A stretch of 41,521 nucleotides of DNA from Gallionellaceae bacterium (lineage in GTDB: Bacteria > Pseudomonadota > Gammaproteobacteria > Burkholderiales > Gallionellaceae): NCBI GenBank assembly GCA_019753125.1, contig JAIELH010000016.1:1-41521 (forward strand). The letters are read 5' to 3'. A program made the position numbers and the translations under genes. Positions 16,642 to 23,859 of the stretch are shown here, one piece after another. The notes below the pieces were generated by a model, which worked only from the letters and a program-made list of their open reading frames with translations, was not told where the DNA came from and did not search any database. How positions within the stretch are numbered: the stretch's first letter is position 1; the number at the start of each line of letters is the position of its first letter.

Positions 16642-17549
16642 GGAAACAACTTTGCGATGCGCTGGTGGCGCGAGCTGCAAAACCCGGGATGGTGTTTCTT
16701 ACCGGCGATTTGGGATTCATGGCGCTGGAGCCTCTGCGGGAGGCATTGGGGAAGCGCTTCATCAATGCCGGAGTGGCCGAACAAAATATGGTTTCGGTGG
16801 CGGCCGGGCTCGCGCGGCAGGATTTCGAAGTCTGGGTGTACAGCATCGCGCCATTTTGTTATGCGCGCCCGTTCGAGCAAATCCGCAACGATATTGCCTT
16901 CCACAACCTGCCGGTAAAATTGATCGGCAATGGAGGCGGTTACGGCTACGGCGTGCAGGGGCCCACTCATCATGCGATTGAAGATTATGGGGTGCTGTTG
17001 ACTCTGCCCAACATGTCTGTCTATGTTCCGGCATTCGATGAGGATATGGAGGCGATCATTGCACGTGCCGGAACCTCTCCCCGTCCTGCGTATATCCGCA
17101 TGGGACGCGGCGAACCTCCCGGGGGTTATACGGTGCCCGCCTATGCGCCCTGGCGGCAACTGACTTGCGGCAACGGCCCGGTGGTCATTGCAGTGGGGCC
17201 GCTGGCGGGAACCTATATCGAGGCTTTCGAGCGATTGCCTGTGGAGTCCCGCCCCAACCTCTGGGCTGTTTCCGAGTTTCCGCTCGGGCAGTTGCCCGGC
17301 GAATTGTTGGTCCAGATTGAGAAACAACCCGGCCTGTGTGTCGCCGAAGAGCATGTGCGGCGCGGCGGATTCGGTTCCGAACTGTTGTTGTATCTGGCCG
17401 AGAAAAACATTACCGTACGCCGCTTCCGGCATCTGTATGCCCGTGCACATCATTATGACCGGTATGGATCGCAGCAGTTTTTGCGCCGGCAATCCGCCCT
17501 CGATGCCGACAGCATGCTTGCCGTGCTGAAAGGATTCCAACATGCCTGA
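16638..17549 (+). CDS. Transketolase, C-terminal subunit (split type)
   Basis: This 303-residue partner contains the pyrimidine-binding domain with the ThDP-activating Glu in NAGVAEQNMVSVAAGLA. The middle NGGGYGYGVQGPTHHAIEDYG and YIRMGRGEPPGGY fit transketolase/DXS-type enzymes, and the C-terminal domain has CVAEEHVRRGGFGSELL. The start at 16638 overlaps the stop of the N-terminal subunit by four bases; GAGGAAG is upstream. A longer frame open to 16575 lies inside the other gene and is rejected. The gene ends with an 8-base overlap into the next one, so translation is coupled all the way from the transketolase to the epimerase-glycosyltransferase fusion. Confidence 0.93.
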   Translation: MRKQLCDALVARAAKPGMVFLTGDLGFMALEPLREALGKRFINAGVAEQNMVSVAAGLARQDFEVWVYSIAPFCYARPFEQIRNDIAFHNLPVKLIGNGGGYGYGVQGPTHHAIEDYGVLLTLPNMSVYVPAFDEDMEAIIARAGTSPRPAYIRMGRGEPPGGYTVPAYAPWRQLTCGNGPVVIAVGPLAGTYIEAFERLPVESRPNLWAVSEFPLGQLPGELLVQIEKQPGLCVAEEHVRRGGFGSELLLYLAEKNITVRRFRHLYARAHHYDRYGSQQFLRRQSALDADSMLAVLKGFQHA

Positions 17550-19506
17550 CTTGCAAGCTTACATTCGCGCCCTGAAAGGCCCGGTTCTGGTCACGGGCGC
17601 ATCGGGTTTTATCGGCGCCAACCTGTTCAAGATGCTCGCGGCTGTCCGCGACGATGTTTATGCGGTCATCCACCGCGAAAAAGGCTGGCGTCTTGCCGAG
17701 GTTGCCGATGAGCGCATTATTGCGGTAGATATTAACGATTATGCGGCAACCAAGAATCTCGTCAGCAGCGTAGCGCCGCAAACGGTTTTTGATTGCGTGG
17801 CTTACGGCGCCTATTCGTTCGAGGAAGACACCAACCTGATTTATCAGACGAACTTCCAGGCGATCGTCAATCTGGTCAGCCTGCTTGCGGGCCAGCCATT
17901 TTCCGCATTCATTCATGCGGGAAGCTCATCCGAGTATGGAACGAATTGCGCCGCGCCGCCCGAGGACAGTGTGTGCGAGCCGAACAGCCCCTATGCCGTG
18001 TCCAAGGTGGCGATTGCCGGATACCTGCGCTTCATGGGCAGGCAACGCAGCTTTCCCTGTGCGAACCTGCGCCTGTATGCGGTTTACGGCCCGCTGGAAG
18101 ACACCTCGCGCCTGATCCCGAATCTGTTGCGCCAGGCGCTGGCGGGGAAATTGCCGCCTTTCGTCGATCCGCGCACCTCGCGCGACTTCGTTCATGTGGA
18201 TGATGCCTGTGCCGCTTTTATTATGGCGGCGGCAAAAATGCATCCGGGTTTATACGGAGAGAGCTTCAATATCGGCAGCGGCATCAAGACCACAATAGCC
18301 GAACTGGCAGAAATCTCCCGGCGTGTGTTTGGTGTAACGGCCGAGCCCCAATTCGGCACGATGGACGGGCGCGCCTGGGACCTGGCGGAATGGTATGCCA
18401 ACCCGCGCAAGGCCATTGAGCAGCTTGGCTGGAAGCCGCAGATCGCCTTGGAGGACGGATTGCGCTCCACGGCGCGCTGGGTGGCGCAATTATCCGACAG
18501 CGAAATGGTTTCGGCATCCAAGAAATATATCAGCGAACGCAGGCGCAGCGTTTCCGCGATCATCGCTTGCTACAAGGATGCCCAGGCCATTCCGGTCATG
18601 CACCAGCGCCTGACCGAGGTTTTCCGCAAGCTGGATATCGATTACGAAATCATCTTCGTCAACGATGGCAGCCCGGACGACAGCGCGCGGGTGATCCGCG
18701 ACATCAGCGCAAACGACCCGCGCGTGATCGGTATTTCACACTCGCGCAATTTCGGCTCGCAGATGGCTTTCCGCAGCGGCATGGAACTCTCGACCAAAGA
18801 CGGCGTCGTGTTGCTGGATGGCGACCTGCAAGACCCGCCGGAGCTGATCGAAGCGTTTTATGCCAAGTGGGAAGAAGGATACGACGTCATATATGGCCGC
18901 CGCATCAAACGCGAAATGCCCTGGTACTGGGGTCTTATGTACAAGCTCTTTTACCGCATCTTTGCGATGTTCAGTTATGTCAGTATTCCACTCGACGCAG
19001 GCGATTTTTCGTTGATGGACCGGCGTGTTGTCGGCTGGCTGCTCAACTGTCCCGAGCGCGATCTGTTCGTGCGCGGCCTGCGCGCCTACGTGGGCTTCAG
19101 GCAGGTCGGCGTCGACTACGTGCGGCCGGAACGCATGTTCGGGCATTCGACCAATAGCCTGGTTAAAAATATCGATTGGGCAAAAAAGGGCCTTTTTTCT
19201 TTTAGCAATGCGCCGCTCACCATGCTTACGACTACCGGCGTCGTTTTGCTGGGAGTATCCTTGCTGTCCGCAATCGCGGTCACCTTGCTGCGATTGATTA
19301 TGCCGGAGATAGCGCCGCGCGGCATGACAACCCTGCTGATCACGGTTTTGTTTTTTGGTTCTTTCAACATCTTCGCCATTGGCTTGGTGGGTGAGTATGT
19401 GGCCAAGATCATGGCGGAGGTCAAAAGCCGCCCGCGCATGATACGCGCTGCTTTAATCAGAAATGGTAAAACCACTGAGCTTTTGCCTGATGGTAAAACT
19501 CACTGA
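17542..19506 (+). CDS. Fusion: NAD-dependent epimerase/dehydratase + DPM-type family 2 glycosyltransferase
   Basis: This 654-residue protein carries two enzymes. Residues 1-315 form an extended SDR sugar-nucleotide enzyme: VLVTGASGFIGANLFKML (NAD binding), AGSSSEYG, the catalytic Tyr/Lys in SPYAVSKVAIAGY, and DFVHVDDACAAF. From about 332 on is a family 2 glycosyltransferase of the polyprenyl-phosphate type: SAIIACYKDAQAIP, IIFVNDGSPDD, SRNFGSQMAFRSGME, LLDGDLQDPPELI and DAGDFSLMDRR. Two C-terminal membrane helices (about 565-590 and 605-630) complete it. GtrB, ArnC and DPM synthases share this second part and load a sugar onto a lipid carrier. The fusion implies that one polypeptide finishes the sugar nucleotide and then transfers it. 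It overlaps the transketolase by eight bases; AAAGGA precedes the ATG. Confidence 0.93.
   Translation: MPDLQAYIRALKGPVLVTGASGFIGANLFKMLAAVRDDVYAVIHREKGWRLAEVADERIIAVDINDYAATKNLVSSVAPQTVFDCVAYGAYSFEEDTNLIYQTNFQAIVNLVSLLAGQPFSAFIHAGSSSEYGTNCAAPPEDSVCEPNSPYAVSKVAIAGYLRFMGRQRSFPCANLRLYAVYGPLEDTSRLIPNLLRQALAGKLPPFVDPRTSRDFVHVDDACAAFIMAAAKMHPGLYGESFNIGSGIKTTIAELAEISRRVFGVTAEPQFGTMDGRAWDLAEWYANPRKAIEQLGWKPQIALEDGLRSTARWVAQLSDSEMVSASKKYISERRRSVSAIIACYKDAQAIPVMHQRLTEVFRKLDIDYEIIFVNDGSPDDSARVIRDISANDPRVIGISHSRNFGSQMAFRSGMELSTKDGVVLLDGDLQDPPELIEAFYAKWEEGYDVIYGRRIKREMPWYWGLMYKLFYRIFAMFSYVSIPLDAGDFSLMDRRVVGWLLNCPERDLFVRGLRAYVGFRQVGVDYVRPERMFGHSTNSLVKNIDWAKKGLFSFSNAPLTMLTTTGVVLLGVSLLSAIAVTLLRLIMPEIAPRGMTTLLITVLFFGSFNIFAIGLVGEYVAKIMAEVKSRPRMIRAALIRNGKTTELLPDGKTH
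19182..19188 (+). other. Candidate -1 slippery heptamer A AAA AAG
   Basis: The heptamer lies in exactly the X-XXY-YYZ phase of the fusion gene (codons 547-549). It forms part of the near-palindrome AAAAAAGGGCCTTTTTT (19182-19198). A -1 shift would add GPFFF and stop at 19203-19205, giving a 554-residue product without the two C-terminal membrane helices. No stimulating pseudoknot was found by eye. Confidence 0.25.
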
Positions 19507-19547
19507 GTTAAACGCCTCATTTTTAAAATCATCAAAGGGATTGAAAA

Positions 19548-20267
19548 ATGCAAGTCAAAAAAAATGTTGAGGTTTTCAATCAAGACATTTTACAAGGGCA
19601 AGGCTATAAATATACTACTGACGACAGGCTATCCACCCGCCTTGCCAATGCAAGAATGACACAGGGAATACGGGAGGCGACAGACTGGCACGGAAAAAGC
19701 GTTCTTGACATTGGCTGCGGTGATGGGACTTTCACACATACACTCATTCAAATGGGAGCAGCAAAAATCCTCGGTCTGGATCCAGCCAGCGCCGCTATCG
19801 AAAAAGCCATGCAGGGCGCGAAAGGCAATCCATTGGTACACTTCGACGTAGGCAATGTATATCAGCTTGACGCACTTCAACAAAAATTTGATATCGTCGT
19901 TTTTCGCGGGGTTTTACATCACCTGCCGGATGCGGCCAGCGCTGTCAAAATGGCTGCAAAGGTGGCAGGTGAAATCGTCATCCTGGAACCCAATGGCGCA
20001 AACCCGGTACTGAAAGGCATTGAAAAACTATCCTCCTACCATCGGTTGCATGAGGAGCAGTCGTTTCTCCCCTCGACCATCAGAAAATGGTGCTCCGAAG
20101 CGGGTGCGGTGTCGACCTATAGTAGATACATCAACCTTGTTCCCATATTTTGCCCTTCGGCATTAGCGCATCTGCTGAAATTTATAGAACCATTGGTAGA
20201 GCGAGTACCATTCTTGCGCAATATTGCTTGCGGTCAAATAGTGATCAGGGCAGCCGTTTCCCGATAA
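19548..20267 (+). CDS. Class I SAM-dependent methyltransferase
   Basis: This 239-residue soluble protein has a Rossmann-type methyltransferase core: motif I VLDIGCGDGTFTHTL (residues 52-66), the acidic end of strand 2 in ILGLDPAS, the post-motif FDIVVFRGVLHHLPDAASAV, and a following strand EIVILEPNGANPVL. The C-terminal part (SSYHRLHEEQSFLPSTIRKW) resembles methyltransferases of polysaccharide clusters. The substrate is not known; a sugar or lipid-linked glycan is likely from context. The start has AAGGGA seven bases upstream. The gene follows the fusion gene by 41 bases on the same strand and is markedly richer in A/T than the upstream genes, suggesting a different origin or relaxed composition. 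Confidence 0.88.
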   Translation: MQVKKNVEVFNQDILQGQGYKYTTDDRLSTRLANARMTQGIREATDWHGKSVLDIGCGDGTFTHTLIQMGAAKILGLDPASAAIEKAMQGAKGNPLVHFDVGNVYQLDALQQKFDIVVFRGVLHHLPDAASAVKMAAKVAGEIVILEPNGANPVLKGIEKLSSYHRLHEEQSFLPSTIRKWCSEAGAVSTYSRYINLVPIFCPSALAHLLKFIEPLVERVPFLRNIACGQIVIRAAVSR

Positions 20268-20381
20268 ACATGCCTCGCCAATTTTCTTTTAATCGGAAAG
20301 TGTGGAGGCGCTTTGGCTTCCGTGGCCGCCCCCCTGAAATGGCGCTATGCCGGGCTTGGTTTGTGTGAGAAAGAATGGTTT

Positions 20382-21287
20382 ATGAAAAACTCTCGCTCCT
20401 GCCCCGTCTGCAATACCGGTTCCGATAAGGCAAAACTCTTTATTGATAAGAATATAAATTTGGCAAAATTGTCCAGCTTCAGCTTTGCCTCGCGTAAAGA
20501 GCCGGAATATATGTGTCACCGGCTCGTGCAATGCCCCAACTGCGACTTGGTCTATGCAGATCAGCCACCTGGCGAAGAGGAGCTTGCGCATGCATATCAT
20601 GCCGCTGACTATGATAGTTCGGAAGAGGCAAACGACGCGGCAAAAGCCTATATCCTGGCCATGCGGCCAACATTGGACAAGCTTGCGCGGCGCCAGAGCG
20701 CGCTTGAAATCGGCACCGGCACCGGTATTTTTCTTGAGTGCTTGTCGCGCGAAGGATTTACGGAGCTGGTGGGTGTCGAACCGTCATCTGCGGCAATTGC
20801 GGCTGCCCCTGAATATCGCCGTGCATGGATTCGTGAGGGGATGTTTGAGAAAAAGGATTTTGCTCCCGGATCGTTCGACTTGATTTGTTGTTTCATGACC
20901 ATGGAGCACGTACGTGACCCTGAGATGGTCGCCAGTGCCGCATTCCACCTGCTGCGCCCGGGTGGTGCTTTCGTCACCGTGACGCACGATTACCGCAGCT
21001 TTGTCAACCGGTTGCTAGGCAGGCGTTCCCCCATTATTGACATCGAGCACATGCAGCTCTTTTCCGAGCGCAGCGTGCGCTATCTTTTTGAGAGCGCCGG
21101 CTATGCTGACGTCACGGTAAGCGCTTTTGCCAATACTTATTCGCTACGATACTGGATGCGCCTGGCGCCGTTACCTAGAGGTGTTAAATCGGCAGCATCC
21201 AGCTTTGCGGCTGCCCTGGGTATGGATAATGTCAAATTGAAGATAAATGTGGGCAATCTCACCACTTCCGGTTTTAAGCATGTTTGA
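20382..21287 (+). CDS. SAM-dependent methyltransferase with N-terminal zinc ribbon
   Basis: This 301-residue protein starts with a four-Cys knuckle (CPVC at 7-10 and CPNC at 51-54), which likely binds zinc. A methyltransferase core follows, with ALEIGTGTGIFLECL (about 107-121), VGVEPSSAAI, FDLICCFMTMEHVRDPE and LLRPGGAFVTVTHD. Such Zn-ribbon methyltransferases are frequent in O-antigen and capsule loci, where related proteins C- or O-methylate sugars. I prefer the ATG at 20382, because the two cysteine pairs start there and GAGAAAG precedes it. The frame is open to 20313, which would add 23 residues with no family features. The 3' end overlaps the GtrA gene by eight bases. Confidence 0.88.
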   Translation: MKNSRSCPVCNTGSDKAKLFIDKNINLAKLSSFSFASRKEPEYMCHRLVQCPNCDLVYADQPPGEEELAHAYHAADYDSSEEANDAAKAYILAMRPTLDKLARRQSALEIGTGTGIFLECLSREGFTELVGVEPSSAAIAAAPEYRRAWIREGMFEKKDFAPGSFDLICCFMTMEHVRDPEMVASAAFHLLRPGGAFVTVTHDYRSFVNRLLGRRSPIIDIEHMQLFSERSVRYLFESAGYADVTVSAFANTYSLRYWMRLAPLPRGVKSAASSFAAALGMDNVKLKINVGNLTTSGFKHV

Positions 21288-21735
21288 CAAATTCCGCCAT
21301 TTTGTAGCCGAAATTGCCGGCCGTAATCGTTTTTATGGTACTGGTTTTAGCCCACAAAAAAATAGGGCAATACGCTTCCTGATCGCGGGAGTGATAAATA
21401 CACTTTTTGGTTTTGCGATCTACAGCGTATTTATCATAATTGGGGTTGCAGTATGGCTTTCGCTATTGGCCGGAATGCTTTCTGGAACGGCCTTCAATTT
21501 TTTTACCACGGGTGGTTATGTATTCCGTGACTTGTCACTCACCCGCTTCCCTCGGTTTGTCATTTGCTACCTGTTTGTTTATGGCGTAAATATTTTGTTG
21601 ATCGAGATAATTTCTTTCTGGCTAAACAGTAAAATACTGCCTCAAGCCATCGTCATATTTCCACTGGCGTTGCTTTCGTATTTTCTTATGGCGCGATTTG
21701 TATTTTCTACCGCCAAGGATTCGATAGGCGGATGA
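21280..21735 (+). CDS. GtrA-family membrane protein (putative lipid-linked sugar flippase)
   Basis: This is a 151-residue protein with four predicted membrane helices. It has the GtrA hallmark after a short cytoplasmic N-terminus, RAIRFLIAGVINTLFGFAIY, then the polar-flanked FNFFTTGGYVF and a C-terminal helix ending LLSYFLMARFVFS. GtrA proteins are thought to flip polyprenyl-phosphate-linked sugars across the inner membrane, working with a GtrB-type transferase (here the fusion protein) and a periplasmic GT-C enzyme. The likely start at 21280 overlaps the methyltransferase stop by eight bases. An upstream in-frame start (21247) exists but lies inside the neighbour. It is the last gene of the plus-strand operon and ends 36 bases before the convergent membrane protein. 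Confidence 0.9.
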   Translation: MFDKFRHFVAEIAGRNRFYGTGFSPQKNRAIRFLIAGVINTLFGFAIYSVFIIIGVAVWLSLLAGMLSGTAFNFFTTGGYVFRDLSLTRFPRFVICYLFVYGVNILLIEIISFWLNSKILPQAIVIFPLALLSYFLMARFVFSTAKDSIGG

Positions 21736-21771
21736 AGGTCATTTGGGTGCCGTGCCCTCCCATTATTGGGT

Positions 21772-23607
21772 TCATGCCAATTTGTCTGGCATTGATGACT
21801 TGAGTTTTCTCAGGAATGCAGGCGCAAACATTAACGGGGCTACCGCAAGCAGCACCACGAGCAGCAGCGTTGCCTGCGTCACCCGATTTGCGATTTGCTG
21901 TGCGGGAGAAAAACTGAACGGATAGGGCTTATAGCTTGTGAAGGCTTGCGCCGCCTCGCGCTGTGCAGACGTGAAATGGTCACCGGGCGTGCAGTGGTTT
22001 TGTTCGGGATAAAGGTAGCAGGCAGGGTTCTTGATATTCAGCAGGCCATTTTTTTCTTCCAATGCCAGCCCCGGGTGCAGCGCCTTGATTGGAAAGTACT
22101 CCAGGCCGTAACCGAATGACGGGTTGTAGCAGGCGAGTTGTGATGCGCCGAAGGCGATCAGGTCATTCCTGTTGTAAATCTGGTCACTCGCATTGGCAAA
22201 CGTACCGACATGTTGGATGCGTGGCTGTGCCGTGCTGGTTCTTGCGGATTGCCAAGCGTCTACGATGATGTCGGGGCGATAGCCCTGGGTGTGGTAGAAC
22301 GTGCGATCCTTGACGGCATTAAGCAGAACCAATGCCACAAGCGCGGCTGTGAATATTCCGTTCCTGCGGCCAGGCAGTTGCGAAATTTTGTCAAAGAACA
22401 GCGCCGACGACAAGATCGCGAGCGGAATGTAAACCAGAAACCAGCGCACCAGAGCGCTGCTCGACTTGATCACCGGAGCCTGCTTCAGGAAGGCATTCCA
22501 ATCCGGCGTATATATGTTCAGTGCAAGCGGTAGTGCAAGGATGAGCCCAAGTAATGCGAACCACCCATATCTGGTTATGCTTATATTTAGCTGTGGGTGG
22601 GCGCCTCGTATACGATAGAACCAGGATGCCGTTCCAGCCAGTATCAGCAGCAGTGGAATCATGGTAACGCCATATTCCCACTCGTGGCGTTCAAGCGCCC
22701 ATTGCATATTAGTGGTCAGCGCACGTGCCTGTTCGGCAATGTTTGTTGGAGCAAAGAAAAGCGCGCTGAACAACAGATGCATGGCATTCCAGATGCCGGT
22801 TACGCCCGGCAGGGAATAATCATTGCGCGGAAAGTTGCGCAGGAAAGATAGCAATGCCGTCAATTTTGCAGCCGACAGACCAATAGATACCAGCGCAGCA
22901 ATCGCCGAGCGGGGCACAAACCCCCTGGATATTCTGCCGGTGATGCCATGTATGCAGGTAATTCCCAACACAGCCAGCGCGCAAGGCAATATCTGCGATC
23001 CTATGCCGGAGTAGATTCCATATGCGAGCAGGCTGCCGCCAGCGGAGCCGTTGAACAGAACAGCAAATACGCGATTATTTACGGCAGGCCTGAGCAGCAA
23101 CCAGGCGATCAGCGGGACTAGCATCACGCTGTGAAAAGTGAGATGGCCAATCATCGCGCGGTGGATGAAGAATCCGTTGAACATGAACAGTGCGCCGCCG
23201 AGTAGCGCCGCTTGGCGGCTGGTATCAAAGCAGGTGCGCAGCAGCAGGTAAAAGCCCCAGAAGCCGAGTGATGCAAACAACAATACCGTTGCATAAACGC
23301 TGGCGAGAGGGTTAACGAAAAGGGTCAATATTTGTGTAACTGAATAGTAGATGGACGCTTGGTCGCCAAGCACCGGCTGGCCACCGCAAAAAGCCGGCGT
23401 GAACCAGAATGGCTCAAAAAGTCCATTACTCCTGAGCCAAAAATAGCCGTCCAGCAAGTTCGGCAGAGCGTGTGAATAATCATGCCCCAACGTGCCGTTG
23501 CGGGTCGGGAAAAATTGTCCAAAAATAAGGTGGAATGCAGTTAATAGCAGCAGAAAACTGGCGGGCACGAGCCAACGGCTTTGAAATATGATGGAAAGTC
23601 TTGCCAT
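21772..23607 (-). CDS. Large multi-spanning membrane protein, GT-C/YfhO-like, hypothetical
   Basis: This 611-residue protein has about eleven to thirteen hydrophobic helices. The start at 23607 is chosen for the strong AAGGA site seven bases upstream; the frame extends a further 26 codons upstream without support. After the first helix comes an exoplasmic loop with HDYSHALPNLLDGYFWL and EPFWFTPAFCGGQPV, the arrangement expected of GT-C transferases with an acidic motif (here HDYSH) in loop 1. A soluble stretch near the C-terminus (about 440-560) has several Cys and His, and a final helix ends in a basic tail. I do not recognise a named family. Next to GtrA and a GtrB-type enzyme, it is the natural candidate for the transferase that uses the flipped sugar (inference). 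Confidence 0.72.
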   Translation of the reverse strand: MARLSIIFQSRWLVPASFLLLLTAFHLIFGQFFPTRNGTLGHDYSHALPNLLDGYFWLRSNGLFEPFWFTPAFCGGQPVLGDQASIYYSVTQILTLFVNPLASVYATVLLFASLGFWGFYLLLRTCFDTSRQAALLGGALFMFNGFFIHRAMIGHLTFHSVMLVPLIAWLLLRPAVNNRVFAVLFNGSAGGSLLAYGIYSGIGSQILPCALAVLGITCIHGITGRISRGFVPRSAIAALVSIGLSAAKLTALLSFLRNFPRNDYSLPGVTGIWNAMHLLFSALFFAPTNIAEQARALTTNMQWALERHEWEYGVTMIPLLLILAGTASWFYRIRGAHPQLNISITRYGWFALLGLILALPLALNIYTPDWNAFLKQAPVIKSSSALVRWFLVYIPLAILSSALFFDKISQLPGRRNGIFTAALVALVLLNAVKDRTFYHTQGYRPDIIVDAWQSARTSTAQPRIQHVGTFANASDQIYNRNDLIAFGASQLACYNPSFGYGLEYFPIKALHPGLALEEKNGLLNIKNPACYLYPEQNHCTPGDHFTSAQREAAQAFTSYKPYPFSFSPAQQIANRVTQATLLLVVLLAVAPLMFAPAFLRKLKSSMPDKLA

Positions 23608-23772
23608 GCAGCCATCCTTAAAAAATACAAACGCAACCAAACTGACCTTCCCCCGGTTTTTCATCTTCCCATGGGCGGCTTTCATGCTACCAGTTTTTCA
23701 TATTGCCGAGCGATGAGCCAGCCATCCAGAAACTGCATTGACGATTTGCAGCACAGTGTCGATGCTCTGTTT

Positions 23773-23794
23773 TTGGTTAAATCATTTTAACCAA
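23773..23794. promoter_or_regulatory. Perfect 22-base palindrome, candidate operator
   Basis: TTGGTTAAA and TTTAACCAA (9-base arms) flank a 4-base spacer TCAT. The right arm overlaps the predicted -35 of the fumarase promoter. No T-run follows, so a dimeric regulator site is more likely than a terminator. Confidence 0.45.
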
Positions 23795-23814
23795 TCCGTG
23801 TAATCCGTTAGAAT
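23787..23814 (+). promoter_or_regulatory. Candidate fumarase promoter
   Basis: TTAACC (23787-23792) and TAGAAT (23809-23814) are 16 bases apart. Transcription would start near 23821, about 40 bases before the ATG at 23860. Confidence 0.4.
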
Positions 23815-23859
23815 CACCTCTTGAAATTTGTACATATTTATCAACTTGAACCTGATCAC

